Notes under the pieces: model-generated
What the model saw: only the letters and a program-made list of their open reading frames with translations
Database searches by the model: none
Told to the model about the DNA's origin: nothing
From: Nonomuraea solani
GTDB lineage: Bacteria > Actinomycetota > Actinomycetes > Streptosporangiales > Streptosporangiaceae
Length of the DNA: 64,000 bases
Direction of reading: 5' to 3'
Assembly (NCBI RefSeq): GCF_900108335.1
Contig: NZ_FNVT01000032.1
Coordinates: forward strand, 42,073 to 106,072
Program-made: the position numbers and the translations under genes
In this document: positions 26,936 to 35,100 of the stretch, in pieces
How the letters are laid out: each line of letters opens with the position of its first letter
Position numbering within the stretch: the stretch's first letter is position 1

Positions 26936-27789
26936 TTCTGGTGACAGGCGCGACCGGCAACATCGGCCGGCAGGTGACGGCCCAACTCCTGGATGCAGGA
27001 GTGCCGGTGCGAGCCGTGACCCGCGATCCCGACTCCGCCCGGCTCCCAGAGGGCGCTCAGGTCGTACGCGGCGACCTTCTCGCAACGAACACGATGGCGG
27101 CCGCCCTACGCGGAGTGGAAGCCGTGTTCCTGATGTGGCCCTTTCCGACGGCCGATCCCGCGCCCGCGCTGCTGGATGTTCTCAAAAGGCACACCCGGCG
27201 GATCGTCTTCCTCTCCTCCGGGGCCATCCGCGACGACCTGGACGAGCAGGCCGACCCGATCGGCAGACTCCATGCCGAAGTGGAGCGGGAGATCGAACGG
27301 TCCGGGATGGAATGGACGTTCCTCCGTCCGCACGGATTCGCACGGAACACTCTTTCGTGGGCACCACAGATCCGCGCCGGCGACACCGTGCGGGGCGCCT
27401 ATGGGACGGCGGCCATGACGCTGCTGCACGAGCACGACGTCGCCTCCGCGGCGGCGCGAACACTGATCGACAATGAGCATGCCGGCCGCAGATACGTTCT
27501 CACCGGCCCACAGATCCTGACGCAGGAAGAGCAGGTCCACATTCTGGGTGACGCGATCGGTCGCCCACTGCGCTGGGAAGAGATCTCGCCAGGACTCGCG
27601 CGGCAACAGATGCTCACCTGGCTACCCGCCTCGGTCGCCGACGTCGTGCTCGACGGGTACGCCCACATGGTGACGAGACCAGGCCCCCTGACGTCGACTG
27701 TGGAAGAGATCACCGGAGTGCCGGCACGTACCTTCCAGGAGTGGGCCACCGACCACGCCCACGAGTTCAGTCGAGCACCTGTCACCTGA
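26932..27789 (+). CDS. NmrA-family NAD(P)-binding protein
   Basis: A 285-residue atypical SDR. The Rossmann start MILVTGATGNIGRQVTAQLL (GxxGxxG) is followed by GVPVRAVTRDPDSA, a family-typical hydrophobic strand (VEAVFLMWPF), SSGAI near 98, and a C-terminal substrate domain with PARTFQEWATDH at the end. These proteins reduce quinones or sense NADP state. It starts inside the preceding nitroreductase remnant. Confidence 0.85.
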   Translation: MILVTGATGNIGRQVTAQLLDAGVPVRAVTRDPDSARLPEGAQVVRGDLLATNTMAAALRGVEAVFLMWPFPTADPAPALLDVLKRHTRRIVFLSSGAIRDDLDEQADPIGRLHAEVEREIERSGMEWTFLRPHGFARNTLSWAPQIRAGDTVRGAYGTAAMTLLHEHDVASAAARTLIDNEHAGRRYVLTGPQILTQEEQVHILGDAIGRPLRWEEISPGLARQQMLTWLPASVADVVLDGYAHMVTRPGPLTSTVEEITGVPARTFQEWATDHAHEFSRAPVT

Positions 27790-28022
27790 CGATGCAGCCG
27801 CCCTGTGAACAGGAGCCCGACCCCTTCATACGCCGCCGATGGGCCAGGCCTGACTCTCACATTGTGAGACCGAGTGCGATCGGTGAGTTGAGCAAGTCGT
27901 TCAGGTTCTGCACGATTGCCTCCGGCCACAACAGCATCGGGCGCCGGGCAGTGATCTGCCGATCCGGTCGCGGGGGCGCTGCACGCCCTTATCGATCAAC
28001 CTGCCGCTGAGGCGGGTTGATC
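27790..28022. other. Intergenic sequence without a supported gene
   Basis: Together with the small remnant downstream this forms a gap of about 340 bases between the NmrA-like and membrane-protein genes. A short inverted sequence near 27996-28020 (GATCAACC...GGTTGATC) is present but lacks a T-tract. Confidence 0.35.
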
Positions 28023-28157
28023 GGCGAACACGAGCTGGGACCGCCGCGCTCCGGCGCGTTCGTGGTCAACCCCGAAGTGTACGAGTGGATCGGGCTCATG
28101 GCCGCCATGCCGCATTCCGCGCCGTGGCGTCAATGGGCGACGGAGACCGCTCGCTGA
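28023..28157 (+). pseudogene. Short C-terminal gene remnant, family unknown
   Basis: A 44-codon open stretch reads GPPRSGAFVVNPEVYEWIGL and MAAMPHSAPWRQWATETAR before a stop. The composition is protein-like and unlike neighbouring noise, but no start is available. Probably the end of a lost gene. Confidence 0.3.
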
Positions 28158-28471
28158 CGTACCACGAGCAGCGCCGCCACGACCAACGACCCGGCCGCCG
28201 CCACCATGGTCACCATGCCCGGCTCCCCCCTTACGAGGGCGGAGAAGGCGGCGGCGGTGAACACGCCGGCTGCCATGCCGTACGCGAGGATCATGCCTCG
28301 CACCACGTGGGCAGGTGGCAGGAACGCGGACATGATCAGCAGCCCGGAGATGATCAGATCAGGCACCAGGAAGGCGTTGTCCGCCCTGGCCATCCCGGTG
28401 AGGAACAGGTACGCGACCGTTCCCAGCCCGAGCGCGACGGCGTAGTACCGGGCAACCGTGATCAGCTTTAT
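28130..28471 (-). CDS. Small membrane protein; start codon unclear
   Basis: The frame encodes about four hydrophobic helices (AVALGLGTVAYLFL, LIISGLLIMSAFLPP, GMILAYGMAAGVFTAAAF, MVTMVAAAGSLVVAALLVV). The first ATG, at 28393, would cut off the first helix. A strong AGGAGG lies upstream, seven bases before an ATA codon at 28471 that overlaps the preceding gene stop as ATAA, exactly where an ATGA overlap would be expected. Either ATA is used or the start has been lost by mutation. It resembles small DUF4267/DoxX-like membrane proteins, but the family is not certain. Confidence 0.55.
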   Translation of the reverse strand: MKLITVARYYAVALGLGTVAYLFLTGMARADNAFLVPDLIISGLLIMSAFLPPAHVVRGMILAYGMAAGVFTAAAFSALVRGEPGMVTMVAAAGSLVVAALLVVRQRAVSVAH

Positions 28472-28680
28472 GACGAGTCCTCCTCAGATGTCAGCAGAAC
28501 CTTTCCCGCCACGCGGGCGCCCGCGATGAGCTCGTGCGCCTCAGCGGCGCGCTCGAGCGGGAGCGTGGCGGCGATGAGCGGCTTGCGCTGGTGCGCCGCC
28601 AGCAGGCGCACCAGCGCAGCGAGATCTTTCCGCACCCACGCGGGACGCCGCTTGGCAACCGACTTGAGCCGGTAGAACAT
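28468..28680 (-). pseudogene. Quinone oxidoreductase (MDR) C-terminal fragment
   Basis: Seventy codons match the end of zinc-free quinone oxidoreductases: FYRLKSVAKRRPAWVRKDLA, then LPLERAAEAHELIAGARVAG and KVLLT. The GroES-like and NADP-binding parts are missing upstream. Its stop overlaps the membrane-protein start region. Confidence 0.6.
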
Positions 28681-28845
28681 CAGGAGCGGGGTTTCGGCTG
28701 TCTTGTGGATTTGCCGATGATGAGTAGCAGCGTTTGACGGTGAGTTCGAACAGTGTCGCGGTGCGCTGAGGACCGGAAGTGCCGGTGAGACGTAGCCGGC
28801 GCTGGGTGGGCCGAATCCGAATCTGGCCGATCCCCGGTACTTCGG

Positions 28846-29688
28846 CTACGTGTCCGGCTGCCAGCCACCGCGCGCCAAGTCCGCGGCGGCCGCGGCCTGG
28901 GCGTGACCTGCGCGGGCAGCAGGTGCGCGGCGGGAGGGGTCCAGCAGGCCGGTGCCGATCGCTTTTCTGGTGGCCTCGTCCGGTGTGATGACCACCACCT
29001 GGGCGGCGCCGAGCCTGGAGCGCTGCTGCTCGACAGTCTCCACCGGGCCGCCGGCGCGCGTCACCGGGGCCAGAGCCACCACATGGCTGCAGCCCTTGGC
29101 CAGGTCCAGGTTCAGTGGTGAGCGGATCCCGCCGTCCATGTAGCGGCGCTCACCGATGGTGATCGGCGGGCGCACGCCGGGGCTGGAGCAGCTGGCCGCG
29201 ACCGCCCTGACCAGGTCGGCTCCCGAAGCGGCGTCGAACACGGCAAACTCACCGGAAGCGGTGTCCATGGCGGTGATCAGCAGCTCGCGAGCGGGCCACT
29301 CCCTCGCCTCCCCGAGCCATCGCGCCACGGTGCGCAGCCGTTCCTCCTCCGATGGGGTCTTGGCATTCAGCGCCGTCCGGCCCATGCGTTCTCGGAACGC
29401 CTGCGCGTCCGTGCCCGCGCGCATCGACGCCCAGATGAGCTTGAGCACGGCTTTCCTGGCGCCTGAGGGAGCTGTTTCGCCCGCGATGGGCGCGAGCTGG
29501 GCCTCGTAGCGTTGCCGTAACTCGAGCCCGCACGCCAGCTGCGCACCGACGACCGCGCCCGCCGAGGTGCCGATCACTACGTCGGCGCAGGAGAGATCGA
29601 CGCCGTGCTCGGCCAGGCCGGCCAGCATGCCTAGTTCCCAGGCGATCCCCGTGACACCGCCTCCGCCGAGTACCAATGCCCGCCGCAT
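28846..29688 (-). CDS. Patatin-like phospholipase
   Basis: A 280-residue lipid acyl hydrolase. The oxyanion motif GGGGVTGIAWE follows the start, the nucleophile elbow GTSAG lies near residue 46, and the catalytic Asp is in YMDGGIRSPLNLDLA near 192. ATG 29688 is the start nearest to the oxyanion motif; GGAGG lies unusually close to it, and an in-frame ATG at 29709 is an alternative. Such bacterial patatins are soluble enzymes acting on membrane lipids. It stands alone between remnants. Confidence 0.85.
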   Translation of the reverse strand: MRRALVLGGGGVTGIAWELGMLAGLAEHGVDLSCADVVIGTSAGAVVGAQLACGLELRQRYEAQLAPIAGETAPSGARKAVLKLIWASMRAGTDAQAFRERMGRTALNAKTPSEEERLRTVARWLGEAREWPARELLITAMDTASGEFAVFDAASGADLVRAVAASCSSPGVRPPITIGERRYMDGGIRSPLNLDLAKGCSHVVALAPVTRAGGPVETVEQQRSRLGAAQVVVITPDEATRKAIGTGLLDPSRRAPAARAGHAQAAAAADLARGGWQPDT

Positions 29689-29775
29689 GCCTCCATTCTT
29701 CACGACCATCGCCGTGCCGATCACCTCTGCACGTCTACTTGTACGTGGCTCCACAGTTGAGCCCGTACGCCGACA

Positions 29776-30174
29776 ACTTGGGACGCTACTGCGTTCGGTA
29801 ACGATCATGCTGCTGATTTCGCGGGCGATCTTGATGACCTGGGGATCGGTGATCGCGTGGCGGCAATCAGGAAGGTCTTGATCGCTGCGGCCGAGGAGGC
29901 CGACTATCTGGATAGCTCCGAGGGAGTCCCCGCTGTGGCGGCTGTCGCGATCGTTGCGGCGCAATGCCCTGGCGGCTCTCCCGCCGACCCGATTTATGGG
30001 CCCGAGCAGCCGATCCCCGATTTGCCGGATGACTTGCGAGCGCTGGCCTTACGAGCCCTCGAGCGGGTTCTCGCCGACGATTCGGAGTTGAAGGATCTGT
30101 GGGATGAAAGCGGCAGCTCGGCTGAGTGGCTTTCGGAGATCGAGAAGCTTCGAGCGGTGCTTCAGGGTCGGTGA
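29776..30174 (+). pseudogene. DUF4259-like protein lacking its normal start
   Basis: From 29776 the frame reads TWDATAFGNDHAADFAGDLD, the usual beginning of DUF4259-type proteins, which normally start MGTW. Here no ATG or GTG precedes it and the frame is closed by TGA at 29758-29760. The first possible start is GTG 29857, which would lose the conserved first 27 residues. The remainder (AAEEADYLDSSEGVPAVAAV to EIEKLRAVLQG) is intact. Probably a gene whose 5' end was replaced. Confidence 0.6.
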
Positions 30175-30176
30175 CG

Positions 30177-30347
30177 TTAGTCCTGGCTGAAGAGGTACTC
30201 GCCGTCGTTGCCGCCGAGCAGAAAGAGGAAGCGGTCGGCGTCTGCGCAGAGGTCGGCGGCGTCATAACCGGGGCACCCGACGAACTGTGCGAATCTGGCC
30301 TTGGCTTGGTCGTCGGTGGTGAGCCAGTCCTTGATGAACTCGAGCAT
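30177..30347 (-). CDS. Small hypothetical protein, about 56 aa
   Basis: A compact minus-strand frame encodes MLEFIKDWLTTDDQAKARFA then FVGCPGYDAADLCADADRFL and LLGGNDGEYLF. It is protein-like, with conserved-looking aromatic and acidic positions, and resembles small actinobacterial proteins of unknown function. The start could lie further upstream, but the sequence there is shared with an opposite-strand remnant. Confidence 0.5.
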   Translation of the reverse strand: MLEFIKDWLTTDDQAKARFAQFVGCPGYDAADLCADADRFLFLLGGNDGEYLFSQD

Positions 30348-30370
30348 CTCGCTGAGTTCGCGCCCAGCGG

Positions 30371-30752
30371 GGCATGGCCGTCGACGCGGTCCTCACGCTG
30401 GCCGCGTACGGGGAGTTGTCCGCGGCTGACCTCGGCCGGGCCGGTGGGCCACATGGTCCGTGGCGAGCAGGTCAAGCTCAAGCGGATCACCGGCGTCCTC
30501 GACGAGGTCACGGCGGCCGGGGCGCACGCCGACGTGTGGACGGCCCTGGCTCAGGCGGTGCCGCTGCTGTTGCCCGGACCCGATGAGAAGGCCAGGCCGG
30601 GGCTGGGCGAACTGCTCAAGGTCGCCGTGCGGGTGGCGGTGCGCGCTGGGGCGAGCGACAACATACGGGGGCTGGCGGAGCTGGCGGCACGCAAGGGCTC
30701 GAGCTTGTTGATCCATGAGGCGCGGCGTTTGCACGAGGCACTCTCCGACTGA
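30371..30752 (+). pseudogene. DUF6493-like C-terminal fragment with one-base frameshift
   Basis: Two frames join into one protein segment: MAVDAVLTLAAYGELSAADL in the first and VGHMVRGEQVKLKRITGVLD, then WTALAQAVPLLLPG, in the second. A single extra G near 30443 accounts for the shift. The ending resembles the C terminus of large DUF6493-type proteins; the rest of the gene is absent upstream. Confidence 0.5.
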
Positions 30753-30967
30753 GGCATCATCTCGAACCCCTTGCTCGCGATCCATCACAGGAGGGCAGGG
30801 CTTGTGGGGCGGGATGACGCTGGGGGCGTACGCACGCATTTGGCACGATCAACGGTTGCGTCTGTACGGTTGGCCGGGCGGACGTGGCCGGTTGCCGACG
30901 GGCTGACAAGTCCAAATCGGGGGATTTACCTGGGAAAACATCGCCAAGATCATCCCGTGTACATCCC
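30753..30967. other. Intergenic sequence, nothing supported
   Basis: The stretch between the frameshifted remnant and the second repeat copy carries only an Arg-rich frame without homology. No gene is called. Confidence 0.35.
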
Positions 30968-31095
30968 CTGATCATGGTCTCACGGCTGCATGCGGGCACC
31001 GCCCGCTGCCTATCCAAGGTCCACAAAACAAAAACCTGCGACTGAGAAACCGCAGGTCAGGGGCCTGAAATGCCGATCTATGTGCGTGCCCCCGG
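30968..31095. repeat. Diverged repeat copy 2 (pairs with 9096-9221)
   Basis: Same orientation and order of blocks as copy 1, about 22 kb away. This copy retains the more ancestral state, since its 3' end runs straight into tRNA-like sequence. Confidence 0.6.
31023..31057 (-). terminator. tRNA-type terminator hairpin
   Basis: The stem ACCTGCG / CGCAGGT encloses a 10-base loop and on the minus strand is followed by TTTTTGTTTTG. It is positioned as the terminator of the minus-strand tRNA whose 3' part lies just upstream. Confidence 0.6.
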
Positions 31096-31128
31096 CAGGA
31101 TTCGAACCTGCGGCACCCGCTTTAGGAG
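31087..31128 (-). pseudogene. tRNA-Arg(CCU)-like 3' portion
   Basis: Read on the minus strand, the sequence holds an anticodon loop with CCT, a 3' anticodon strand, a five-base variable region, a perfect T-arm (GCAGG, TTCGAAT loop, CCTGC) and an acceptor strand CGGGGGC plus A. The D-arm and 5' acceptor strand do not follow: sequence diverges at about 31129 and the 5' anticodon strand fits poorly. This is what an integration att site within a tRNA gene leaves behind. Confidence 0.65.
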
Positions 31129-31817
31129 ACCAGGAGTCTTTTCGAGTCCAATATATCTACTGATGGGCGATATGTGGTTGCTGCTCACCGTGCATCGGCG
31201 CCTCGGCAAGGACCTCCTATCATCTCTCGCTTGACGGGTGTTTGGCCTGGTCAAAACGATACTCGCGGCCGAAGCCTTGCAAGACGTTCCCGCTCTTCAG
31301 ATGCGGGTGTCTTCACAGGAGTAGAGCTGTTGCAGTCAGCTGTACCGCGTCGGTCTCGCCCCGTACGGAGCACAGCGCCCGGCGGGTGAGTGCGCCCAGA
31401 TGCCGGGCCAGGGTCTCGTGGGAGTCAGCGAGGTCCCACGACCGCCGGTCGATCAGCTCGCGATCGGACACCGTAGGCAGCAGGCCGTCCAGCTCGCGCT
31501 GATCAAATGCTGGTAAACGCCTGGCTGAAGATCATTAACCCGGCGACTCTAGGTGTAGCCGGCCACCGCGAAATACCGTGTGCCGAGGTCGAAAGATCGT
31601 CCAAACCTGGCCGACCGGGAACTGGATCGAGCGGGTCGCCGAGACGCGGCGCTGGACCAGAGGCGGCGAGCGCGCACCGCAAAAGCCGCTCTTCTTCCTG
31701 TACGCCGTAGGCCATTTCGACATGGCGTTCAGGGAGGGTTGGGATCAGCGCCGGTGCCCGAGCCGTCCGGCTAACGCCGCCCATTCGGAGGCGCTGGATG
31801 ATGTAAACACGTGACGA
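31129..31817. other. Gene-poor boundary zone before the nucleoside cluster
   Basis: About 690 bases hold no intact gene. On the minus strand around 31313-31530 a protein-like stretch reads RLPAFDQRELDGLLPTVSDR, then RRSWDLADSHETLARHLGAL, and ends in a stop, but it has no start and no family I recognise. The rest is noise. Confidence 0.4.
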
Positions 31818-33161
31818 TTACTTCAACGCCTGGTAGTCGATCTTTCCGGCCGCGCTATAGGGCAGGTTGTCCACCTGTCTGATCCGCAGGTAAGCGGGGG
31901 AGATGCCAAGGTCGGCACAGATTTCGCGGCCCAGTTCGCGAGCCGCGTCCACCTCCGCCATGCAGAAGACCATGACCACGCCTTCCGACTCGACCACGGC
32001 GGTCGTGTCCAGGGCGCGAAAGGCGCTTTCGACCTCATCGAGGCTGATCCTCTTCCCGGCGACCTTGGCGATGCGCTTGACCCTGCCGCGCAGGAAAAGA
32101 TTGCCGTCGCGGAGGGAACCGAGGTCGCCGGTTCGCAGGACACCGTCCATGCGGTCGCCTGCCGTCAGATCCGCCCGCCTGTCGGCGTATCCGAGCATGA
32201 CGTTCGGGCCCCGGTAAACGATCTCGTCGGAGTCGAGGAGTTCGAATTTGCCACCCGGCACCGCTCTTCCCACCGATCCGATGGCCTCGGGGTGTGCTGC
32301 GGTGTCCAGTACGGCCATTCTCGCCGTTGCCTCGGTTTGCCCGTACATCACGAAAAAGCGGCTGTTCCGCTCCACGGCCAGCCGGGCGTAGGCGCTGACG
32401 TTGTTGAGGACCCCGCCGGACTGGGTGAGCGTGCGCAGCGTGGATGGCCATTGCCTGCTCAGGATCGGCCACAGAGCCTGATAAGTGAGCGGAACCCCGG
32501 CCAGTGCCGTCGCGCCCGTTTCTGCCAGTTGTCGCAAGAACCCCCGGCTGCTCGGAGATTGGTGGGTCAGGACGACGCTCGCGCCACGAGCGAGGTGGCT
32601 GTTGAGCACCGACAGGCCGTAGCAGTAATGGAGGGGCAGGGACGTGATCGCACGATCGGTCTCGGTAATGCCGAGGGCCCGCACGATGCTGTCGGCGTTG
32701 CTGAACAGGTTGTCCCGCGAAAGGCACACCACGCGCGGGGCACCGGTGCTGCCCGATGTCATCAGCAGCAGGGCGGGCTCGTCGTGAACGGGGCTCGTGT
32801 CGATCCGCGAACGTCGCCAGATCGCTTCATCGGCGGGCAGATAACCGTCCGGAAGTCGTAGCGTGCGCGGTGGCCGCACCACCAGTTCGGGCTGGAATGC
32901 GGACAGGGCGCGGGAGACGGCGCGCTCGTTCAGCGCGGGGTCGGCGAGCATGATCGTGTGCCTGGATTCCAGACAGGCCAGGTAGCACAAAGCGGTGGAG
33001 AGGGAGTTGTCGGCGAACAGCAGCACCAGCCCTTTGTCCCTCAGCGCCGCGGTGGCCTTTTGCCATGGACTCATCGCACGCCTGAGGTCGCCGTAACGCA
33101 GGCATGTGCCGTCAGGGACCATGAGAGCAGGAGCGCTCGCCGTACCCTGCGGGAAAGACAC
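31818..33161 (-). CDS. AMP-dependent acyl/aryl ligase (acyl-ACP activating)
   Basis: A 447-residue ANL adenylating enzyme beginning at GTG 33161, with GGAG inside the end of the carrier-protein gene. The core motifs are present: A3 LLMTSGSTGAPR near 132, A5 YGQTEATARM near 275, A7 RTGDLG near 345, and A10 SAAGKIDYQAL with its catalytic Lys at the C terminus. It is shorter than the usual 500-550 residues but appears complete. As the last gene of a four-gene operon, directly after a carrier protein, it likely loads an acyl group onto that carrier for transfer to the nucleoside sugar. The substrate is unknown. Confidence 0.85.
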   Translation of the reverse strand: MSFPQGTASAPALMVPDGTCLRYGDLRRAMSPWQKATAALRDKGLVLLFADNSLSTALCYLACLESRHTIMLADPALNERAVSRALSAFQPELVVRPPRTLRLPDGYLPADEAIWRRSRIDTSPVHDEPALLLMTSGSTGAPRVVCLSRDNLFSNADSIVRALGITETDRAITSLPLHYCYGLSVLNSHLARGASVVLTHQSPSSRGFLRQLAETGATALAGVPLTYQALWPILSRQWPSTLRTLTQSGGVLNNVSAYARLAVERNSRFFVMYGQTEATARMAVLDTAAHPEAIGSVGRAVPGGKFELLDSDEIVYRGPNVMLGYADRRADLTAGDRMDGVLRTGDLGSLRDGNLFLRGRVKRIAKVAGKRISLDEVESAFRALDTTAVVESEGVVMVFCMAEVDAARELGREICADLGISPAYLRIRQVDNLPYSAAGKIDYQALK

Positions 33162-33164
33162 GGG

Positions 33165-33683
33165 TCAGCTCCGCTGCCGCACGATCCCGGCTAGGTTCCG
33201 GACCGTAGCCGCCTCGAAAACAATCTCCAGCGACAGGTCCACGCCAAAACGTTCCATAATGAGGGTGCTCAGCTGAACCATGTCCATGGAGTTTCCACCC
33301 AGGTCCATGAAGTCGTCGAGGACGCCGACCCGCTCGATTTCCAAAATCTCCCCGAGTAACCCGGCCAGTTGGCTTTCCAGGTCTCCCGACGCCGCAACGT
33401 AGCGTGATTTCTGAGATGCGGTGAGAGCGGCTACCTCCTCGCCCAATTTCGTGAGGTCCACGGCTCCGTCGGTCATGGCGGGCAGCTCGTCCACCACGAC
33501 CACGAGGACCTGCAAGGCGTGCCGTTTCCAGAGGTGTTCCCTGATGCCCGTCGCGCTCGCGTACGATTTGGGGACCACGGCGACGATGAGCTCGCCATTT
33601 TCCTCGTAGACGGCGGCTGCCCGTACATCGGGGTGGTCGATCGTAATCGCGTGCTCATGACGTGCAGCAGACGATGCGCTCAT
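33165..33683 (-). CDS. Acyl/peptidyl carrier protein with degenerate ligase C-subdomain
   Basis: A 172-residue two-domain protein. Residues of about 12-85 resemble the small C-terminal subdomain of adenylating enzymes (HPDVRAAAVYEENGELIVAV, then VVVVDELPAMTDGAVDLTKL). At the place of the catalytic A10 lysine (usually NGK.D) it reads DGAVD, so the subdomain should be inactive in adenylation. Residues 95-172 form a carrier domain with the phosphopantetheine Ser in DLGGNSMDMVQL. It sits between two AMP ligases, 15 bases downstream of one and 3 bases upstream of the other, and probably carries the activated acyl group to the condensation-domain enzyme encoded at 48873-50213. Confidence 0.83.
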   Translation of the reverse strand: MSASSAARHEHAITIDHPDVRAAAVYEENGELIVAVVPKSYASATGIREHLWKRHALQVLVVVVDELPAMTDGAVDLTKLGEEVAALTASQKSRYVAASGDLESQLAGLLGEILEIERVGVLDDFMDLGGNSMDMVQLSTLIMERFGVDLSLEIVFEAATVRNLAGIVRQRS

Positions 33684-33698
33684 GCGTGCTTTTACCTC

Positions 33699-35072
33699 TC
33701 AAGTTCGCAGGTTTTCCAGGCGCCAGCTTTGCAACTTGCCTGTCTCGGTTCTGGGAAGGTCGTCCACAAATTCGATACGACGAGGCCGTTTGTACGGAGA
33801 CAACAATCCGCGGCAGTGCCGAGCGATCTCCTTGACCGTAAGTCCGCTGCCGGCACGCCTGACCACGAGGGCGACGGGAATCTGGCCGAGGCCGGGATCG
33901 GGCATCGGGACGACGGCGACGTCCGCCACGTCCGCGAGCCGCAGGACCACCTCTTCTATTTCGGATGAATTCACGTTCGAGCCACCGACGATGATGAGGC
34001 CTTGGCGACGTCCCGTGAGATAGAGATAGCCGTCCTCGTCGAGATGGCCGAGGTCGCCGAGGCTGAGGTAACCGTCCACGGTGTGCTCGATTGCCGCGGA
34101 GACAGGCCGGCCGTTGCGCATGAAGACGCGGCCCACCGCCCCGGGCGGAAGCGGGCGCCGGTCTTCGTCGAGGATCCGGATGCGCGTCATGAAGCCCTTG
34201 CCCACGGTGCCGGGTCGTGCCAGCCACTCGTCGCCACGCGCGACGGTCATCCCGATCTGCTCGGTGGCGCCGTAGAACTCGAAGATCCGATCGGCACCGA
34301 GCAGGTCGATCCAGGCCCGTTTGGTCTCGTCGTCGCAGGGGCCTGCCGTGTGGACGAGCGACCTGAGCGAGGTCAGCCGGTCCGGGGACAGACCCGGCTC
34401 GGCGAGCAGTTTGCGCATGTGCGACGGTGTGACCTGCATCCATTCGATGGCCTGGCGGTGCAGCACGTCAATGGTCTTGCCCGCCTCGAACACGCCCTGG
34501 ACCACGATGGTGTGCCCGTCCAGGATGCCCGCGACCAGGTGCATGAAAGGTGCGGTGTGATAGAGGGGGCCGACGATCAGCTGGCGCTGCCCCTTCTTCC
34601 AGCCCGTTCGGCGCAGGAGCGTCGGGAAGCCGCCCAAGGCGAGGCTGCCCTCGATGGGGACGGGCCGTCCCGTGGAGCCGCCCGTGAGCAGGAGGTAATC
34701 GCCCCGGCATGACCTCTCGTGACCAGTTCCGGCCGCTACGAGCCGGTCGTGCTCGTACACCGGGCCGTAGGTGGCGGCCAATCGGTCCATGAGCTCGGCG
34801 CGCTCCCGCGGTGGAGTCATGGGATTGAGCGGGAGAACGGGCAGCCCCGTTCGTAGGGAGGCGAGCAACGTCGTCACGCCGTCGAGCGTGTTGGGCAGGT
34901 CGACGCACAGGATCGGCCTGTGCCCCTGCCCCAGCGGGCTCGCCGCGGGCGCGGTCATGCGGTCCAACTGGGACCAGGTGATGCTCCGGACGGTCCCGCG
35001 GTTGCTCTCGATGATCGCAGGTCGATCGGGATGCTGATCCGCGGCCCGTCGGAGCCGCCCATCAAGTGCCAT
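33699..35072 (-). CDS. AMP-dependent ligase (fatty-acyl or aryl-CoA ligase family)
   Basis: The ATG at 35072 begins a normal ANL protein of 457 residues; the frame extends upstream without homology. Motifs: a glycine-rich A3 variant LLLTGGSTGRPVP near 150, FYGATEQIGM near 285, GDLGHLDEDGYLYLTGRRQG near 355, and a C-terminal TETGKLQSWRL with the A10 Lys. The first half is short, as in some stand-alone acyl activators. It may supply the acyl or amino-acyl group for the carrier protein that follows. Having two complete ligases with a single carrier suggests two acyl substrates, or a CoA ligase plus an ACP ligase. Confidence 0.83.
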   Translation of the reverse strand: MALDGRLRRAADQHPDRPAIIESNRGTVRSITWSQLDRMTAPAASPLGQGHRPILCVDLPNTLDGVTTLLASLRTGLPVLPLNPMTPPRERAELMDRLAATYGPVYEHDRLVAAGTGHERSCRGDYLLLTGGSTGRPVPIEGSLALGGFPTLLRRTGWKKGQRQLIVGPLYHTAPFMHLVAGILDGHTIVVQGVFEAGKTIDVLHRQAIEWMQVTPSHMRKLLAEPGLSPDRLTSLRSLVHTAGPCDDETKRAWIDLLGADRIFEFYGATEQIGMTVARGDEWLARPGTVGKGFMTRIRILDEDRRPLPPGAVGRVFMRNGRPVSAAIEHTVDGYLSLGDLGHLDEDGYLYLTGRRQGLIIVGGSNVNSSEIEEVVLRLADVADVAVVPMPDPGLGQIPVALVVRRAGSGLTVKEIARHCRGLLSPYKRPRRIEFVDDLPRTETGKLQSWRLENLRT

Positions 35073-35100
35073 GAATCGATCTCTCGGTTGCTCTTCGTGA

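Noticed and set aside
9096..31128. Calling 9.1-31.1 kb an intact integrative element
   Set aside because: No integrase, excisionase, replication or transfer gene is present, and the flanking repeats are strongly diverged.
31087..31165. Complete functional tRNA gene
   Set aside because: Only the anticodon loop to acceptor 3' strand is present; no D-arm or matching 5' acceptor strand can be found upstream on that strand.
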